Shown: positions 28,313 to 37,894 of the stretch, piece after piece
How positions within the stretch are numbered: the stretch's first letter is position 1
Layout: each line of letters opens with the position of its first letter
Assembly: GCA_965248715.1 (NCBI GenBank)
Contig: CBDFKB010000007.1
Span: 62,001 to 126,000 of the forward strand
Direction of reading: 5' to 3'
Length of the DNA stretch: 64,000 bases
From: CBDFKB01 sp965248715
GTDB lineage: Bacteria; Pseudomonadota; Alphaproteobacteria; Rhizobiales; Rhizobiaceae
The notes under the pieces: model-generated
What the model was told of the DNA's origin: nothing
Databases searched by the model: none
Seen by the model: the letters and a program-made list of their open reading frames with translations, nothing else
Made by a program: the position numbers and the translations under genes

Positions 28313-29136
28313 GAGTTACTTCCCCCGAATACGGTGCTCAGCTTCATGAATTTCGACATGATGTAGAGCATGGCGAGCACACCAAACAACATACTGGTCG
28401 CCAACATCGCGGCTGTACCCCATTTCAGCGTAACCAGCAATTGTACCGAGATGTATTCGGCAATCATCAGCACCTTGCCACCGCCAAGTATGGCCGGAGT
28501 GACATAAAACCCAAGGCTTAAAATAAACACCAGAAGCGATGCTGCTACCAGTCCCGGTGTGGTCAGCGGCAGATAGATGCGCCGGAATGTCTGGGCACCG
28601 GTGGCCCCCAGATTACGAGAAGCATCCATCACCCGCAGATCCAGTGTCTGCATGTTCACCAGCAAAGGCAGCACCGCGTATGGCACCATATAGTGAACCA
28701 TGCCAATCAGCACGCCCAGTTCATTGCGCATGAAAGCAATCGGTTCGGAAATGATACCAATGCCTTCCAGCGCATTGTTAACCAGCCCGTTGCGGCCCAG
28801 CAGCATTAGCCACGAGAATGTTCGCACAAGGATCGAAATCCAGAATGACACAAGCAACAGTGTCAACATCCGCGTTTTCTGCTTGTTGTGGGCATGCACC
28901 ATTGCATAGGCAATCGAGTACCCGAACAGGACACTAAACGCCGTTGTGATCAGGCATATCCGCACGGTTTTCCAGATGATCCGCGCCAGCGTATCGCTTT
29001 CGATTAGCTTTTGGTAATTTCCGATCCCCGGCTCGGGGTCAGTAACACTAAGCCATAAAATGTTCAGGATCGGCCCAAGATACAGCACAACAAGCAGCAA
29101 CAGGAAGGGCGCGACCAGCATCCATCCGGGGCTCAC
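28309..29136 (-). CDS. ABC transporter permease, PotB type
   Basis: A 275-residue permease with multiple membrane segments and the EAA loop ASRNLGATGAQTFRRIYLP. It starts at a GTG. An upstream extension in the same frame is possible because no strong ribosome site marks this start. It lies 52 bp after a strong hairpin that follows the binding-protein gene. Confidence 0.86.
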   Translation of the reverse strand: MSPGWMLVAPFLLLLVVLYLGPILNILWLSVTDPEPGIGNYQKLIESDTLARIIWKTVRICLITTAFSVLFGYSIAYAMVHAHNKQKTRMLTLLLVSFWISILVRTFSWLMLLGRNGLVNNALEGIGIISEPIAFMRNELGVLIGMVHYMVPYAVLPLLVNMQTLDLRVMDASRNLGATGAQTFRRIYLPLTTPGLVAASLLVFILSLGFYVTPAILGGGKVLMIAEYISVQLLVTLKWGTAAMLATSMLFGVLAMLYIMSKFMKLSTVFGGSNS

Positions 29137-29187
29137 GTATCGACGAAGTGTGTTGTACAGGATCTTGGCCTTTCCTGTGCCAAATTC

Positions 29188-29222
29188 AGGTCAGCCCGAT
29201 CGCGTGGTGATCGGGCTGACCT
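29188..29222 (-). promoter_or_regulatory. Strong intercistronic hairpin after the binding-protein gene
   Basis: A perfect 14-bp stem (AGGTCAGCCCGATC pairing with GATCGGGCTGACCT) with a 7-base loop lies 7 bases downstream of the binding-protein stop. There is no T-run, so this is more like the 3'-protective or partial-attenuation hairpin often found after the binding-protein cistron of ABC operons than a full terminator. Confidence 0.75.
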
Positions 29223-29229
29223 CCGGGAT

Positions 29230-30339
29230 TTAGCTTATGGCTTCGAGGAACGCATTGACCGCATCACCACCATTTTGACCCCACCATACCGGATCATTGA
29301 AGGCGACCTTGTCGATATTCATCGCCGACGTGATGGCATAGGCCTGCTGCTCTTCAGGGATCAGCGCAAATGCCGCCGGGTTGGACGGTGTCATGCCAAG
29401 GCAGTCAAGCAGCTGCAATTGCGCCGCCGGATCCTGCGCTGTAGCGATGAATTGCATGATTGCTTCACGCCCCGCCGGGTTGCCCTTGGGTACGATATAC
29501 GCCCCTGGCATGGCCAGTGCCTGGTTCATGACCAGCTTGAAGCGGCCATCGGTGTCAGACTCGATGTTTTTGCCACGGTTCTGCCAAACCATTCCCAGGC
29601 TAACTTCGCCGTTAACAACCATCGAGTGGGCCGCCGAGGCGGATCCCCAGTACAAGCTGTCATCCTTGATCGATTTGATCTTGGCGAGTGCGCGTTTCAT
29701 ATCCAGCGGATACAGCGCATCCTTGGCCACACCGTCAGCCATCAGGGCTGCTTCTAGCGAGCCGTTTGCCCATTTGTAAAGCGACCGTTTGCCGGGGAAT
29801 TTGGCGGTATCAAAGAAATCGGCCCAGTTGTTAGGTGGGTTATCGCCATAGGCTTCGGTGTCATAGACAAAAGCGTAGCCATAAAGGATAATGGAAACGC
29901 CATACTCCAAAGCATAGTTTGGCAAGGTCTTGTCCTTGCTGACTACATTGTAATCAATCGCTTCCAGATGCCCCGTTGGGCCAAGCGATATGGCGTCAAA
30001 CAGATCAGCGTCAGCGACATCTGCCGTCACATTTCCACTGTCGACCATTTCCTTGATCTTGCCTTGCAGCGGGCCGGATGTGTCAAACCGCAGCGTCATA
30101 CCGGTTGCCTCTTCAAAAGGTTTACCGATTGCGTTGCCGTGGCATTCTTCGGATTGACCGCCCCAGTTCCACATAACAATTTCGTTCGCTGCGGCCTTCG
30201 CATCACCTGACATAACTGTGGCTGTGACAAAGCCAGTCGCTAAACAAAGTGTCAGAAAGCTGCGCCGGTCCATTTCACCTGCCTTAAACGCCTTGGCCCC
30301 GTCGGTCAGGGTCTCGCGCATGAATTGACGATCTCGCAT
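29230..30339 (-). CDS. ABC transporter substrate-binding protein (polyamine/betaine-like)
   Basis: A 369-residue periplasmic binding protein of the PotD type. An export signal with a Tat-like DRRSFLTLCLATGF precedes an AKA-type cleavage site near residue 48. The mature part begins with NEIVMWNWGG, as in PotD-like proteins. An AAGGAG site sits 8 bases before the ATG. Spermidine/putrescine annotation is only by family; in this neighbourhood a quaternary amine such as carnitine or gamma-butyrobetaine is a better guess. Confidence 0.87.
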   Translation of the reverse strand: MRDRQFMRETLTDGAKAFKAGEMDRRSFLTLCLATGFVTATVMSGDAKAAANEIVMWNWGGQSEECHGNAIGKPFEEATGMTLRFDTSGPLQGKIKEMVDSGNVTADVADADLFDAISLGPTGHLEAIDYNVVSKDKTLPNYALEYGVSIILYGYAFVYDTEAYGDNPPNNWADFFDTAKFPGKRSLYKWANGSLEAALMADGVAKDALYPLDMKRALAKIKSIKDDSLYWGSASAAHSMVVNGEVSLGMVWQNRGKNIESDTDGRFKLVMNQALAMPGAYIVPKGNPAGREAIMQFIATAQDPAAQLQLLDCLGMTPSNPAAFALIPEEQQAYAITSAMNIDKVAFNDPVWWGQNGGDAVNAFLEAIS

Positions 30340-30426
30340 TATGATACTCCTTGTTGATTTTTGAAGGCTGGTTGTCAGCCCCTTCTTATATTTGCGCCAT
30401 TTGGCTGGCGTTCTCTTTCTAGGGCC

Positions 30427-31428
30427 CTATCCAGCACCCAATTTCACAACGGCTTCGTCTTGCCATGATAAATCTACCGCTTGTCCTTCGTTCAGAGGTT
30501 GCTTGTTGCGCCACGAATCGATGTCGACCTCCAACTCGTCAGCACCCGGTATGTCGACAATAATCCGCTGCGTTGACCCAAAATATGTCATCGATTTTAT
30601 CGTGCCGGTAAGCCGTGCGTTTTGTACTGTTTTCCCCGCCAGAGAGATGTCAATTTTTTCAGGACGCAAGGCGAACAACCCATCCGGTTGACGCAAAAAA
30701 TTGCTTTTCCCCAAAAAACTGGCAGCAAATTCGGTGGCCGGTCTTTCATATAGGTCTACCGGGCTGCCCACCTGTTCGACTTCGCCGTCCCGCATGATGA
30801 CAATGCGATCTGACATCGACAGCGCCTCTTCCTGATCGTGTGTGACATAGATGAAGGTCGTGCCGACGCGCCGATGAATATCTTTCAACTGCCCCTGCAC
30901 TTCGACCCGCAGTTTTTTATCCAGCGCTCCAAGAGGTTCATCCAGCAACAAAACGGGTGGTGCAAAACAAAGCGCCCGCGCCAGCGCGACACGCTGTTGT
31001 TGTCCACCGGACAATTGGCTAGGTTTACGATCACTGAAATCGTTCAGCTGGACCAGTTCAAGCATCTCGTCCACGCGCTGGACAATCTCTGCCTTGGGGC
31101 GTTTGCGCACGTCCAATGCATATCCGATATTGTCGCGTACGCTCATATGCGGGAACAGGGCATAGCCTTGGAAGACCATGCCAAAATTGCGTTTTTCGGC
31201 GGGAACGTCTGCGATTGATGCACCGTCCAGCTGAATATCACCTGACGAAATATCAAGGAAGCCAGCGATCATCATCAACAATGTTGTCTTGCCGGAACCG
31301 GATGGTCCCAGAAGGGTCAGAAACTCACCCTTTTGTATTTCGAGATTGACGTTGCTGACAGCGCGAAATTCACCAAAATACTTGGTCAGGTCCCGCAATT
31401 GCATGCTGCCTTGAGGTTCGTTGCTCAT
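30427..31428 (-). CDS. ABC transporter ATP-binding protein, PotA type
   Basis: A 333-residue ATPase. Walker A is GPSGSGKTTLL, the signature is LSGGQQQRVALARAL, Walker B is LLLDEPLGALD, and a C-terminal TOBE-like domain covers residues 270-333. It energises the neighbouring permeases. It starts 7 bases after the BKACE stop (GTG at 31431 is an alternative start), so both are co-transcribed. Confidence 0.93.
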   Translation of the reverse strand: MSNEPQGSMQLRDLTKYFGEFRAVSNVNLEIQKGEFLTLLGPSGSGKTTLLMMIAGFLDISSGDIQLDGASIADVPAEKRNFGMVFQGYALFPHMSVRDNIGYALDVRKRPKAEIVQRVDEMLELVQLNDFSDRKPSQLSGGQQQRVALARALCFAPPVLLLDEPLGALDKKLRVEVQGQLKDIHRRVGTTFIYVTHDQEEALSMSDRIVIMRDGEVEQVGSPVDLYERPATEFAASFLGKSNFLRQPDGLFALRPEKIDISLAGKTVQNARLTGTIKSMTYFGSTQRIIVDIPGADELEVDIDSWRNKQPLNEGQAVDLSWQDEAVVKLGAG

Positions 31429-31435
31429 CACCGTA

Positions 31436-32332
31436 TCATCCTGTTGCTCCGCGCAGTTTCAATTTATTTCGTGCCTCACCAGGGGTCACTGCCCGCCCGC
31501 CCATGCGTTCAATAATTTCGACAATGCGGGTCACCAACTGCCCGTTGTTGGCCAGCACACCCCTATCCAAAAACAAGTTATCCTCCAGACCGACCCTTAC
31601 GTTGCCGCCCATTGCAACGGCCGCCGCAGCTATTGGCATCTGCATCCGCGAAATGCCAAACCCGGCCCAGTTGGCACCTTGCGGCAAGTGATCTTTCATC
31701 ACCTTTAATGTATCCACGCTTTGATCAGCGCCCCAAGGAATTCCCAGACAAATCTGGAACATCGGCGGATCTGCAATCAATCCCTCGTCGATCATCTGAC
31801 GGGCGAACCGGATATGCCCCAGCTCGAACACCTCCAACTCTGGTTTGACGCCCCAGTCCCTTGTCATTTCTGCCATCTTGCGCAAGGTGGGCGGGGTCGA
31901 AATATAGATGTTGTCGCCATCGCCAAAATTGAGAGTGCCGCAATCGAGCGAGCAGATATCGGGGAGGCATTCATGTACATGCTCCAGCCGTTCTTCTGCC
32001 GAAATCATGTCAGTTCCCGGACCGGGCATTGCAGGGTTTTCTGCGTCGGGCACCCAGTCACCGCCCATTCCGGCGGTCAGGTTGATAATCACATCGGTAT
32101 CGCTGTCGCGCACCCGGTCGACGATTTCCTTGAACAGCTTGGGATCGCGTGATCCTTTGCCGGTTTCAGGGTCGCGTGCGTGGACATGCACCACAGCCGC
32201 ACCGGCCTTTGCAGCTTCAATTGCGGCATCCGCAACTTGTTTTGGTGTGACCGGAACATGCGGACTTCTACCCGTGGTATCCCCAGCACCCGTAACCGCA
32301 CATGTGACAACGACATCGTAATTCACGCGCAA
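31436..32332 (-). CDS. BKACE family beta-keto acid cleavage enzyme (DUF849)
   Basis: A 298-residue TIM-barrel protein. The N-terminal VVVTCAVTGAGDTTGRSPHVP and the zinc-ligand VVHVHARDPETG are typical of the family, with CSLDCGTLNFGDG and ELEVFELGHI downstream. BKACE enzymes transfer a piece of a beta-keto acid to acetyl-CoA. Members acting on 3-dehydrocarnitine give betainyl-CoA and acetoacetate, and this one sits with L-carnitine 3-dehydrogenase, so that substrate is likely. First gene of the minus-strand transporter operon, divergent from the regulator. Confidence 0.88.
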   Translation of the reverse strand: MRVNYDVVVTCAVTGAGDTTGRSPHVPVTPKQVADAAIEAAKAGAAVVHVHARDPETGKGSRDPKLFKEIVDRVRDSDTDVIINLTAGMGGDWVPDAENPAMPGPGTDMISAEERLEHVHECLPDICSLDCGTLNFGDGDNIYISTPPTLRKMAEMTRDWGVKPELEVFELGHIRFARQMIDEGLIADPPMFQICLGIPWGADQSVDTLKVMKDHLPQGANWAGFGISRMQMPIAAAAVAMGGNVRVGLEDNLFLDRGVLANNGQLVTRIVEIIERMGGRAVTPGEARNKLKLRGATG

Positions 32333-32380
32333 CTCTCCCTGTTTTCATATTATTTTGGGACGTGAGTGGAAAAAATGTAT

Positions 32381-32398
32381 CGATTTTTCGCAGGAATG
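32381..32398. promoter_or_regulatory. Candidate operator shared by two divergent promoters (site 1)
   Basis: CGATTTTTCGCAGGAATG lies between the BKACE gene and the AraC-type regulator. The same 18 bases with one change occur at 37895-37912, between the aldehyde dehydrogenase and ridA genes. Both sites are in divergent intergenic regions of the same island, so binding by the local regulator is the simplest reading. Confidence 0.6.
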
Positions 32399-32453
32399 GG
32401 TTATACTTTGGCGAATAATCGCATCCTGCTCAGCCAATCGGAATCCACCAAAA

Positions 32454-33509
32454 ATGCACAATGAGCCAAATCCAGACAGCCGGACAGCCCGCATTTTCTT
32501 TGTCCTGATTCCGCGGTTCAACATGTTGACGCTGACCGGATTGATCGAACCTGGACGTATCGCAAACTATCTTTCACCAAGCCCCATCTATTCGAACACA
32601 TTCCTGTCGTTCGACGGTTTGGAGGTGGCCGCCAGCAACGGGCTGACAGTGACCTGTCAGGAGCCACCCGAAAAACTGGATCGGAATGACATCCTTTTTG
32701 TCTTGGGTAGTTGGGGCGGCGAACATTATGCAAACCCAAAACTGTTTTCATGGCTACGACTTCAGGCCCGGCTGGGAATGCGGTTGTGCGCGGTCGAAAT
32801 CGGCAGTTACCTGTTTGCCCGTGCCGGTTTGCTGGTGCACAAGCTGTCCACTACTCACTGGAGCTACCTTGCCGGTTTTCAGGAACAATTTCCCGATACG
32901 ATAGCCACTGAGCAATTGTTTACCGAGGACGGAAGAATAATGACCTGTTCCGGTGGCACTGCCGGGATTGATCTGATGCTGCATCTTATCCAGCAAGAAC
33001 ATGGCGAGTGCCTGACAGGCGAAATTTCCGATCAGATCATTCACCACCCGGTGCGCCTGCCCGATGCGCCGCAACGAAGGACGTTGGGGCGTGGTATAGA
33101 AACACTAAATCTGGTCGTGCGCGCCGCTATTGACCTTATTGAAAACAACATCAGCGAACCCCTGAGCGTCCCCCGGATTGCTGCAAAAATCAACGTGTCT
33201 CAACGACAACTTGAACGCAAATTCAGCGCCGCAATGGGATGCAGCGTGGTGCAGTTTGGCCTGTTATTGCGGTTGCAACACGCGCGGGTCTTGCTGATTT
33301 CGACGGAGTTGGGCGTGCGCGAGATTGCAACCGCATCGGGTTTCAACTCTTTGTCCCATTTCGCATTTTCCTTTAAAAAGTGCTTTGGGCGACGAGCCAG
33401 CGATTACCGGCAAGCTTGGCCGGACCAGGATTCTGAGCCGCACTGGCCCGGCACCCTGTCCAAGTATCTTGACACGATCGAAATCAAGCGCCAAATCGGG
33501 TTGTTGTAA
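32454..33509 (+). CDS. AraC family regulator with DJ-1/GATase-like sensor domain
   Basis: A 351-residue regulator. Residues 10-185 form a DJ-1/PfpI-like domain (RIFFVLIPRFNMLTLTGLIEP, LGMRLCAVEIGSYLFARAG). Residues 230-340 form the AraC DNA-binding domain with two helix-turn-helix motifs (LSVPRIAAKINVSQRQLERKF and VREIATASGFNSLSHFAFSF). This architecture is that of CdhR and GbdR, regulators of carnitine and glycine-betaine catabolism in Pseudomonas. The upstream frame opens at 32355, but the ATG at 32454 fits the domain start and leaves the operator motif outside the gene. Confidence 0.88.
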   Translation: MHNEPNPDSRTARIFFVLIPRFNMLTLTGLIEPGRIANYLSPSPIYSNTFLSFDGLEVAASNGLTVTCQEPPEKLDRNDILFVLGSWGGEHYANPKLFSWLRLQARLGMRLCAVEIGSYLFARAGLLVHKLSTTHWSYLAGFQEQFPDTIATEQLFTEDGRIMTCSGGTAGIDLMLHLIQQEHGECLTGEISDQIIHHPVRLPDAPQRRTLGRGIETLNLVVRAAIDLIENNISEPLSVPRIAAKINVSQRQLERKFSAAMGCSVVQFGLLLRLQHARVLLISTELGVREIATASGFNSLSHFAFSFKKCFGRRASDYRQAWPDQDSEPHWPGTLSKYLDTIEIKRQIGLL

Positions 33510-33521
33510 ATTCAACCTTTA

Positions 33522-34463
33522 TCACCCGGCCTCGCGCAGCGCCCGAAGAACGGCGACAATCTGCTGGTCGCGTTTTGCGGCCATTTCCTCGAACCCGCGA
33601 TCTCCGGCAATCTCCTTGCATCCGTTGATCATCCGGTTACGCAATTTCTGCGTCAATTCGGGAGCCTCCAGACGGGTCCAGGGCAGTTTCAGCGCCGGGC
33701 CAAACTGGTCCAGATTGGTCGCCATGCCGCCCGCACCACAGGCCACATGAAAGGCCATACATTGCCCTTGGGCAACCATGCGTGGTGCCGGGCCATTCAT
33801 CAGCGCATAGTCGATATCCGCCGGCGACGCCTCGCCATTGGCCACCATATGCAATGCTTCGCGCCACAACGCCTCTTGCAGGCGGGTGGCGACAAAGCCC
33901 GGAATTTCCTTCTTCATCAGCAGCGGGGCCTTGCCCGCCGTTTTGTAGAATTCGCCAGCCCATGCCACCGCTGCGGGATCGGTGCGTTTACCTCCCACAA
34001 TTTCAACCAGTGGCAACAGGTATGGCGGATTGAACGGGTGGCCGATAACTGTGCGTTCCGGCGTTGCGCATTTGGTCTGAATATCACTCATCATCAGGCC
34101 GGATGTGGATGAGCCGATCACCACATCCACCGGAACAATCCTTCCCAGCGTCTCATATAGCGTCTGTTTCAAGCCCAGATTTTCCGGCGCGCTTTCCTGA
34201 ATGAACTGCGCCCCTTCAACCGCCGCGCCAAGGTCGGTGTCGATCCGCAGCCGGTCAATCGAAGCTCCGGGGGCAAGACCCAGCTCGGTCAGGCTGACCC
34301 ACGCGGTCTCAAGGATCGCCATAAAGGCAGATGTTTCCGCCTCATCGTGCAAATAGGTAGTTACATCATAGCCACGCGCCAGGAAATGCGCAGCCCAACC
34401 GCCGCCGATCGGCCCTCCGCCAAGGCTGGTGATCCGGGTTACTTCGCTGGGTGACGGATCCAT
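33522..34463 (-). CDS. L-carnitine 3-dehydrogenase
   Basis: A 313-residue NAD-dependent enzyme of the 3-hydroxyacyl-CoA dehydrogenase superfamily. The Rossmann motif SLGGGPIGGGWAAHFLARG is at the N-terminus, followed by IGSSTSGLMMSD and HPFNPPYLLPLVEIVGG, segments typical of carnitine dehydrogenases rather than acyl-CoA forms. It would oxidise L-carnitine to 3-dehydrocarnitine, the substrate of the BKACE enzyme encoded nearby. It is 2 bp downstream of the CaiD-like gene and convergent with the regulator. Confidence 0.85.
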   Translation of the reverse strand: MDPSPSEVTRITSLGGGPIGGGWAAHFLARGYDVTTYLHDEAETSAFMAILETAWVSLTELGLAPGASIDRLRIDTDLGAAVEGAQFIQESAPENLGLKQTLYETLGRIVPVDVVIGSSTSGLMMSDIQTKCATPERTVIGHPFNPPYLLPLVEIVGGKRTDPAAVAWAGEFYKTAGKAPLLMKKEIPGFVATRLQEALWREALHMVANGEASPADIDYALMNGPAPRMVAQGQCMAFHVACGAGGMATNLDQFGPALKLPWTRLEAPELTQKLRNRMINGCKEIAGDRGFEEMAAKRDQQIVAVLRALREAG

Positions 34464-34465
34464 CG

Positions 34466-35269
34466 TTATTCGCCTTTAAAAACCGGTTCGCGTTTCTCGA
34501 CAAAAGCGGCCACACCTTCTGCGGCATCGTCGGATTTCAGCATCTTGCGGTAGGTTGGCATCGGATCGTTCCGCATTTTGTGGAACGCCTGTTCCAGCGG
34601 CACACATTCAATGGCGCGCTGGACTTCCTTGATGCTTTGCATCGCCAGCGGGGCGGACCAGGCAATCGAGTCGGCCCATTCCCGCGCCGCATCCATTAGC
34701 TGTTCTTTGGGCACGACCTTGTTGACCAGACCATAATGCGCTGCCTCGGTCGCTGTCATCCGGCGGCCCAGCAAAAACATCTCCATTGCAATATTGTGCG
34801 GAATGCGCCGTGGCAGGCGCTGCAAAGCACCCGCATCCGGTACGATCCCCAACGGCATTTCGGGCAATCCGAATTCCACATGATCTGCCGCAATCAGCAA
34901 ATCGCACCCCAACGCCATTTCAAACCCGCCGCCGATGGCGAGCCCGTTGATAGCAGCAATGACAGGCTTGTTCAGTTGCCAGTTCTCGGTCAGCCCGGTA
35001 AAGCCGCCTTCGCCGTAATCATCACTTTCCCACCAATTGTCCAATTGCATCTCACCAGCGTTGAGCGCCTTGAGATCCCACCCGGCTGAAAAAATTTTGT
35101 CACCGCCGCTGGTCAAAATGGCAACGCGCAGTTCGGGATCCTGACGCAGTTCCGAAAACGCGGCAGCAAGAGCGCGCGATGTCGGGATGTCGATTGCATT
35201 GACCTTTGGGCGGTTCAGTTTGACTTCGAGAACATGGCCGTCACGGTTGACTTCTACTTCATTGGACAA
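34466..35269 (-). CDS. Enoyl-CoA hydratase family protein, CaiD-like
   Basis: A 267-residue crotonase-fold enzyme. Oxyanion-hole segments FSAGWDLKALNAG and AINGLAIGGGFEMALGCDLL and the glutamate-bearing LPEMPLGIVPDAG resemble CaiD (crotonobetainyl-CoA hydratase) closely, including the C-terminal FVEKREPVFKGE. I chose the TTG at 35269 because GAGGAAG lies 7-8 bases before it; upstream frame overlaps the monooxygenase gene. Probable role: crotonobetainyl-CoA to L-carnitinyl-CoA. Confidence 0.85.
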   Translation of the reverse strand: MSNEVEVNRDGHVLEVKLNRPKVNAIDIPTSRALAAAFSELRQDPELRVAILTSGGDKIFSAGWDLKALNAGEMQLDNWWESDDYGEGGFTGLTENWQLNKPVIAAINGLAIGGGFEMALGCDLLIAADHVEFGLPEMPLGIVPDAGALQRLPRRIPHNIAMEMFLLGRRMTATEAAHYGLVNKVVPKEQLMDAAREWADSIAWSAPLAMQSIKEVQRAIECVPLEQAFHKMRNDPMPTYRKMLKSDDAAEGVAAFVEKREPVFKGE

Positions 35270-35288
35270 AGCGTTTCTTCCTCTATTT

Positions 35289-36323
35289 TCAGGTAAATGC
35301 CGGCATGACGTCGTTACAAAACAGTTCGAGTGAGCGTTTCTGCTCGGCGTGTCCCAGCCCAAGGCTCGCGTAGTAAATAAAGCTGTCTATACCAAGCGCT
35401 TCGTATTTTTTGAGCTTCTCGACCACCTGATCCGGTGTCCCGAACATCAGGTTTTCAGCAAGCATGTCTGAATCATATTCAGCGCGGTTTTCAAGGCTTT
35501 CCAGCGGGATTGGCTTGGCAAAGCCATTTGTTACATCGCCCAGATTCTTGAAATAATTCTCAAACTGGCCAAGTTGTCGCCGCGCCGCGGCCATCGGCAC
35601 ATCGCGATCCTCGGGCCGGTCATAAACCGCCGTGTGGCGCATCATCGCAATCCTGGGCCGTGGTTTTCCAGGATTATTATCAACCGCTTCCTGCAACCGC
35701 GACAAATAAAGCTCGACTTCGCTCATCGGTCGAGTCAGCGGCCAACTTTGAATATTGTACGCGTGTTTGACGGCATAATCAAAAGTGATCGGTGCCCTCG
35801 CAGCCACCCAGATGGGTATATTGGCCTGCAATGGTTTGGGCACCGAGGTTGAAGTTGGAAAGGACCAGAAATCGCCGTCATGGGCGTAATCGCCCTTCCA
35901 GAGCGCTTTCACGGCGGGCAGCATTTCCTGCATATAACGCCACGCGTCGGATTGTTTCAGCCCCGGGTGCATGCGGTCAAATTCGCGCTGGTAGGCACCC
36001 GAGCCGATGCCAAATTCGAGCCGCCCGTTACTCAGTAGATCGGTCATTGCGGCCTCACCCGCCAAACGGATCGGGGTCCAGTAGGGTGCAACAGCCACTG
36101 CTGTTCCCAGACGGATTTTTGTGGTGTTCTCGGCCCACCATGTCAGTATCTGAAACGGGTTCGGGGCGATGGTCATTTCCATCGAATGGTGTTCTGCGGC
36201 CCAGGCGATTTCAAATCCGCCCTGCTCAGCCATCTTGACCATATCAAGGGTATGGTCACGGACGGTCTTCATATCCAGACTGTCGTCCATTCTTTCCATG
36301 TTGATCGCGATTTGGAAATTCAT
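35289..36323 (-). CDS. Luciferase-like (LLM) flavin-dependent monooxygenase
   Basis: A 344-residue TIM-barrel FMNH2-dependent oxygenase of the bacterial-luciferase superfamily (WAAEHHSMEM, IRLGTAVAVAPYWTPIRLAGE, GRLEFGIGSGAYQREFDR). Such enzymes need reduced flavin from a partner reductase; the fused reductase domain at 39208 is the obvious supplier. The ATG at 36323 is preceded by GGAG at 8 bases; a GTG at 36332 is the alternative. Lies between the aldehyde dehydrogenase and CaiD-like genes. Substrate not deducible; an amine or heterocycle is plausible. Confidence 0.87.
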   Translation of the reverse strand: MNFQIAINMERMDDSLDMKTVRDHTLDMVKMAEQGGFEIAWAAEHHSMEMTIAPNPFQILTWWAENTTKIRLGTAVAVAPYWTPIRLAGEAAMTDLLSNGRLEFGIGSGAYQREFDRMHPGLKQSDAWRYMQEMLPAVKALWKGDYAHDGDFWSFPTSTSVPKPLQANIPIWVAARAPITFDYAVKHAYNIQSWPLTRPMSEVELYLSRLQEAVDNNPGKPRPRIAMMRHTAVYDRPEDRDVPMAAARRQLGQFENYFKNLGDVTNGFAKPIPLESLENRAEYDSDMLAENLMFGTPDQVVEKLKKYEALGIDSFIYYASLGLGHAEQKRSLELFCNDVMPAFT

Positions 36324-36352
36324 AATCTTCACTCCGTTCTTTCGGGCTGGTT

Positions 36353-37834
36353 TCAGCGCATTACAAAGGGGTTTGCCATCGGCTCATCCGAGGTGTTCAT
36401 CCAGATCGTTTTGGGGCGGGTGTAATCATACATTGCCTGAAAGCCGCTTTCGCGGCCATAACCCGATCCCTTGACGCCGCCAAATTCGGCAATCGGCGAC
36501 ACGACGCGATAAGTATTGACCCAGACAATTCCGGCTCGAACCGCACTGGCCATACGCAGCGAACGCGCTGAGTCGCGGGTAAAAATACCCGCCGCCAACC
36601 CGTGTTTGGTGTCATTGGCCAGCGCAATTACCTCAGCTTCAGTTTTAAACCGCTGCACGCTCAGCACCGGGCCAAACAATTCAGTATCGACAATTTGCAA
36701 GTCCTGACGCGGGCAGTCGATAATGGTTGGCTCATAAAACAGCCCCCCCAGATCAGCCGGTTGCTTGCCGCCGGTCAGAATGGTGCCGCCTTCGGCCTGT
36801 GCCTGAGCCACCACGCGTTTGATGTGATCCAGCTGACCTTCGGTGCATAGCGGGCCCATCTGGGTGTCTTCTTCCAGCGGATCACCAATGCGAATTTCCC
36901 GGGCCATCCCGATCATCCGTTTCAGAAACTCATCCGCTATATCCTCGTGCAAATAGAGCCGCGATCCGGCAACACAGCTTTGCCCGGTGGCACCAAAAAT
37001 TCCGGCAATGGAAGCGTTGACAGCGCTTTCGATATTGGCGTCGTCAAACACGACAAACGGTGATTTACCGCCCAGCTCCAAAGACACTTCGGCAAAGTTT
37101 TGCTTTGAATTTTCCAATACATGGCGCGCCGCGTTCGGGCCGCCGGTAAACGATATGCGTGCCACCAGGGGGTGGGATGTCAGCACCCGACCGCAAGGAT
37201 CACCATGACCGGTCACGATATTCACCACACCGGGCGGAAATTTGGCGGCTTCGATCAACCGGCCAAATTCAAGCATCGCCCCCGAGGCATGTTCCGAAGC
37301 CTTCAGAACCACTGTATTGCCCGCCGCCAGCGCAGGGCCGATCTTGACCGCAACCAGAAACAACTGCGAATTCCACGGCACAACAGCGGCGACGACGCCC
37401 AGCGGCTCGCGCTTGGTGAAAACAAACATGTCCGGCTTGTCAATCGGCAGGGTTTCACCACTGATCTTGTCGGCGCAGCCTGCATAGAACTGAAAGAATT
37501 CAGCAATATATTTTGCCTGCCAACGGGTTTCTTTCAGTATCTTGCCGGTATCTACCGACTCGGTTCGACCCAGTTCTTCTGATTTATCGGCCAATAATTC
37601 CGCCAGACGGCGCAGGCATATTCCACGTTCGGTCGGCGTTATTTTTGCCCAGGGGCCTACTGTAAATGCCCGATGCGCAGCCTGTACCGCGCGATCAACA
37701 TCCTCGGCGGTTGCCTCTGGTACGCGTGACCAGACCTTACCATCTGTCGGGTTTATGCTGTCAAACATCGCCCCGTCTGACGCATCAACCCAAGCGCCGT
37801 CGATCAGCATCTGATAGGTTTGAATATTTGTCAT
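36353..37834 (-). CDS. NAD(P)-dependent aldehyde dehydrogenase
   Basis: A 493-residue ALDH of the betaine-aldehyde-dehydrogenase-like class. The catalytic glutamate is in SLELGGKSPFVVF, the cysteine in GQSCVAGSRLYLH, and the cofactor segment is VVPWNSQL. GGGAGGA lies 9 bases before the ATG at 37834. First gene of a minus-strand operon (ALDH, LLM oxygenase, CaiD-like, carnitine dehydrogenase). It could oxidise trimethylaminobutyraldehyde, betaine aldehyde, or an aldehyde released by the LLM oxygenase. Confidence 0.9.
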   Translation of the reverse strand: MTNIQTYQMLIDGAWVDASDGAMFDSINPTDGKVWSRVPEATAEDVDRAVQAAHRAFTVGPWAKITPTERGICLRRLAELLADKSEELGRTESVDTGKILKETRWQAKYIAEFFQFYAGCADKISGETLPIDKPDMFVFTKREPLGVVAAVVPWNSQLFLVAVKIGPALAAGNTVVLKASEHASGAMLEFGRLIEAAKFPPGVVNIVTGHGDPCGRVLTSHPLVARISFTGGPNAARHVLENSKQNFAEVSLELGGKSPFVVFDDANIESAVNASIAGIFGATGQSCVAGSRLYLHEDIADEFLKRMIGMAREIRIGDPLEEDTQMGPLCTEGQLDHIKRVVAQAQAEGGTILTGGKQPADLGGLFYEPTIIDCPRQDLQIVDTELFGPVLSVQRFKTEAEVIALANDTKHGLAAGIFTRDSARSLRMASAVRAGIVWVNTYRVVSPIAEFGGVKGSGYGRESGFQAMYDYTRPKTIWMNTSDEPMANPFVMR

Positions 37835-37894
37835 TGTTGTGCTTCCTCCCATCGGCATAATTCCTATTCTTGGCCGGATTATATGAAATAGATG

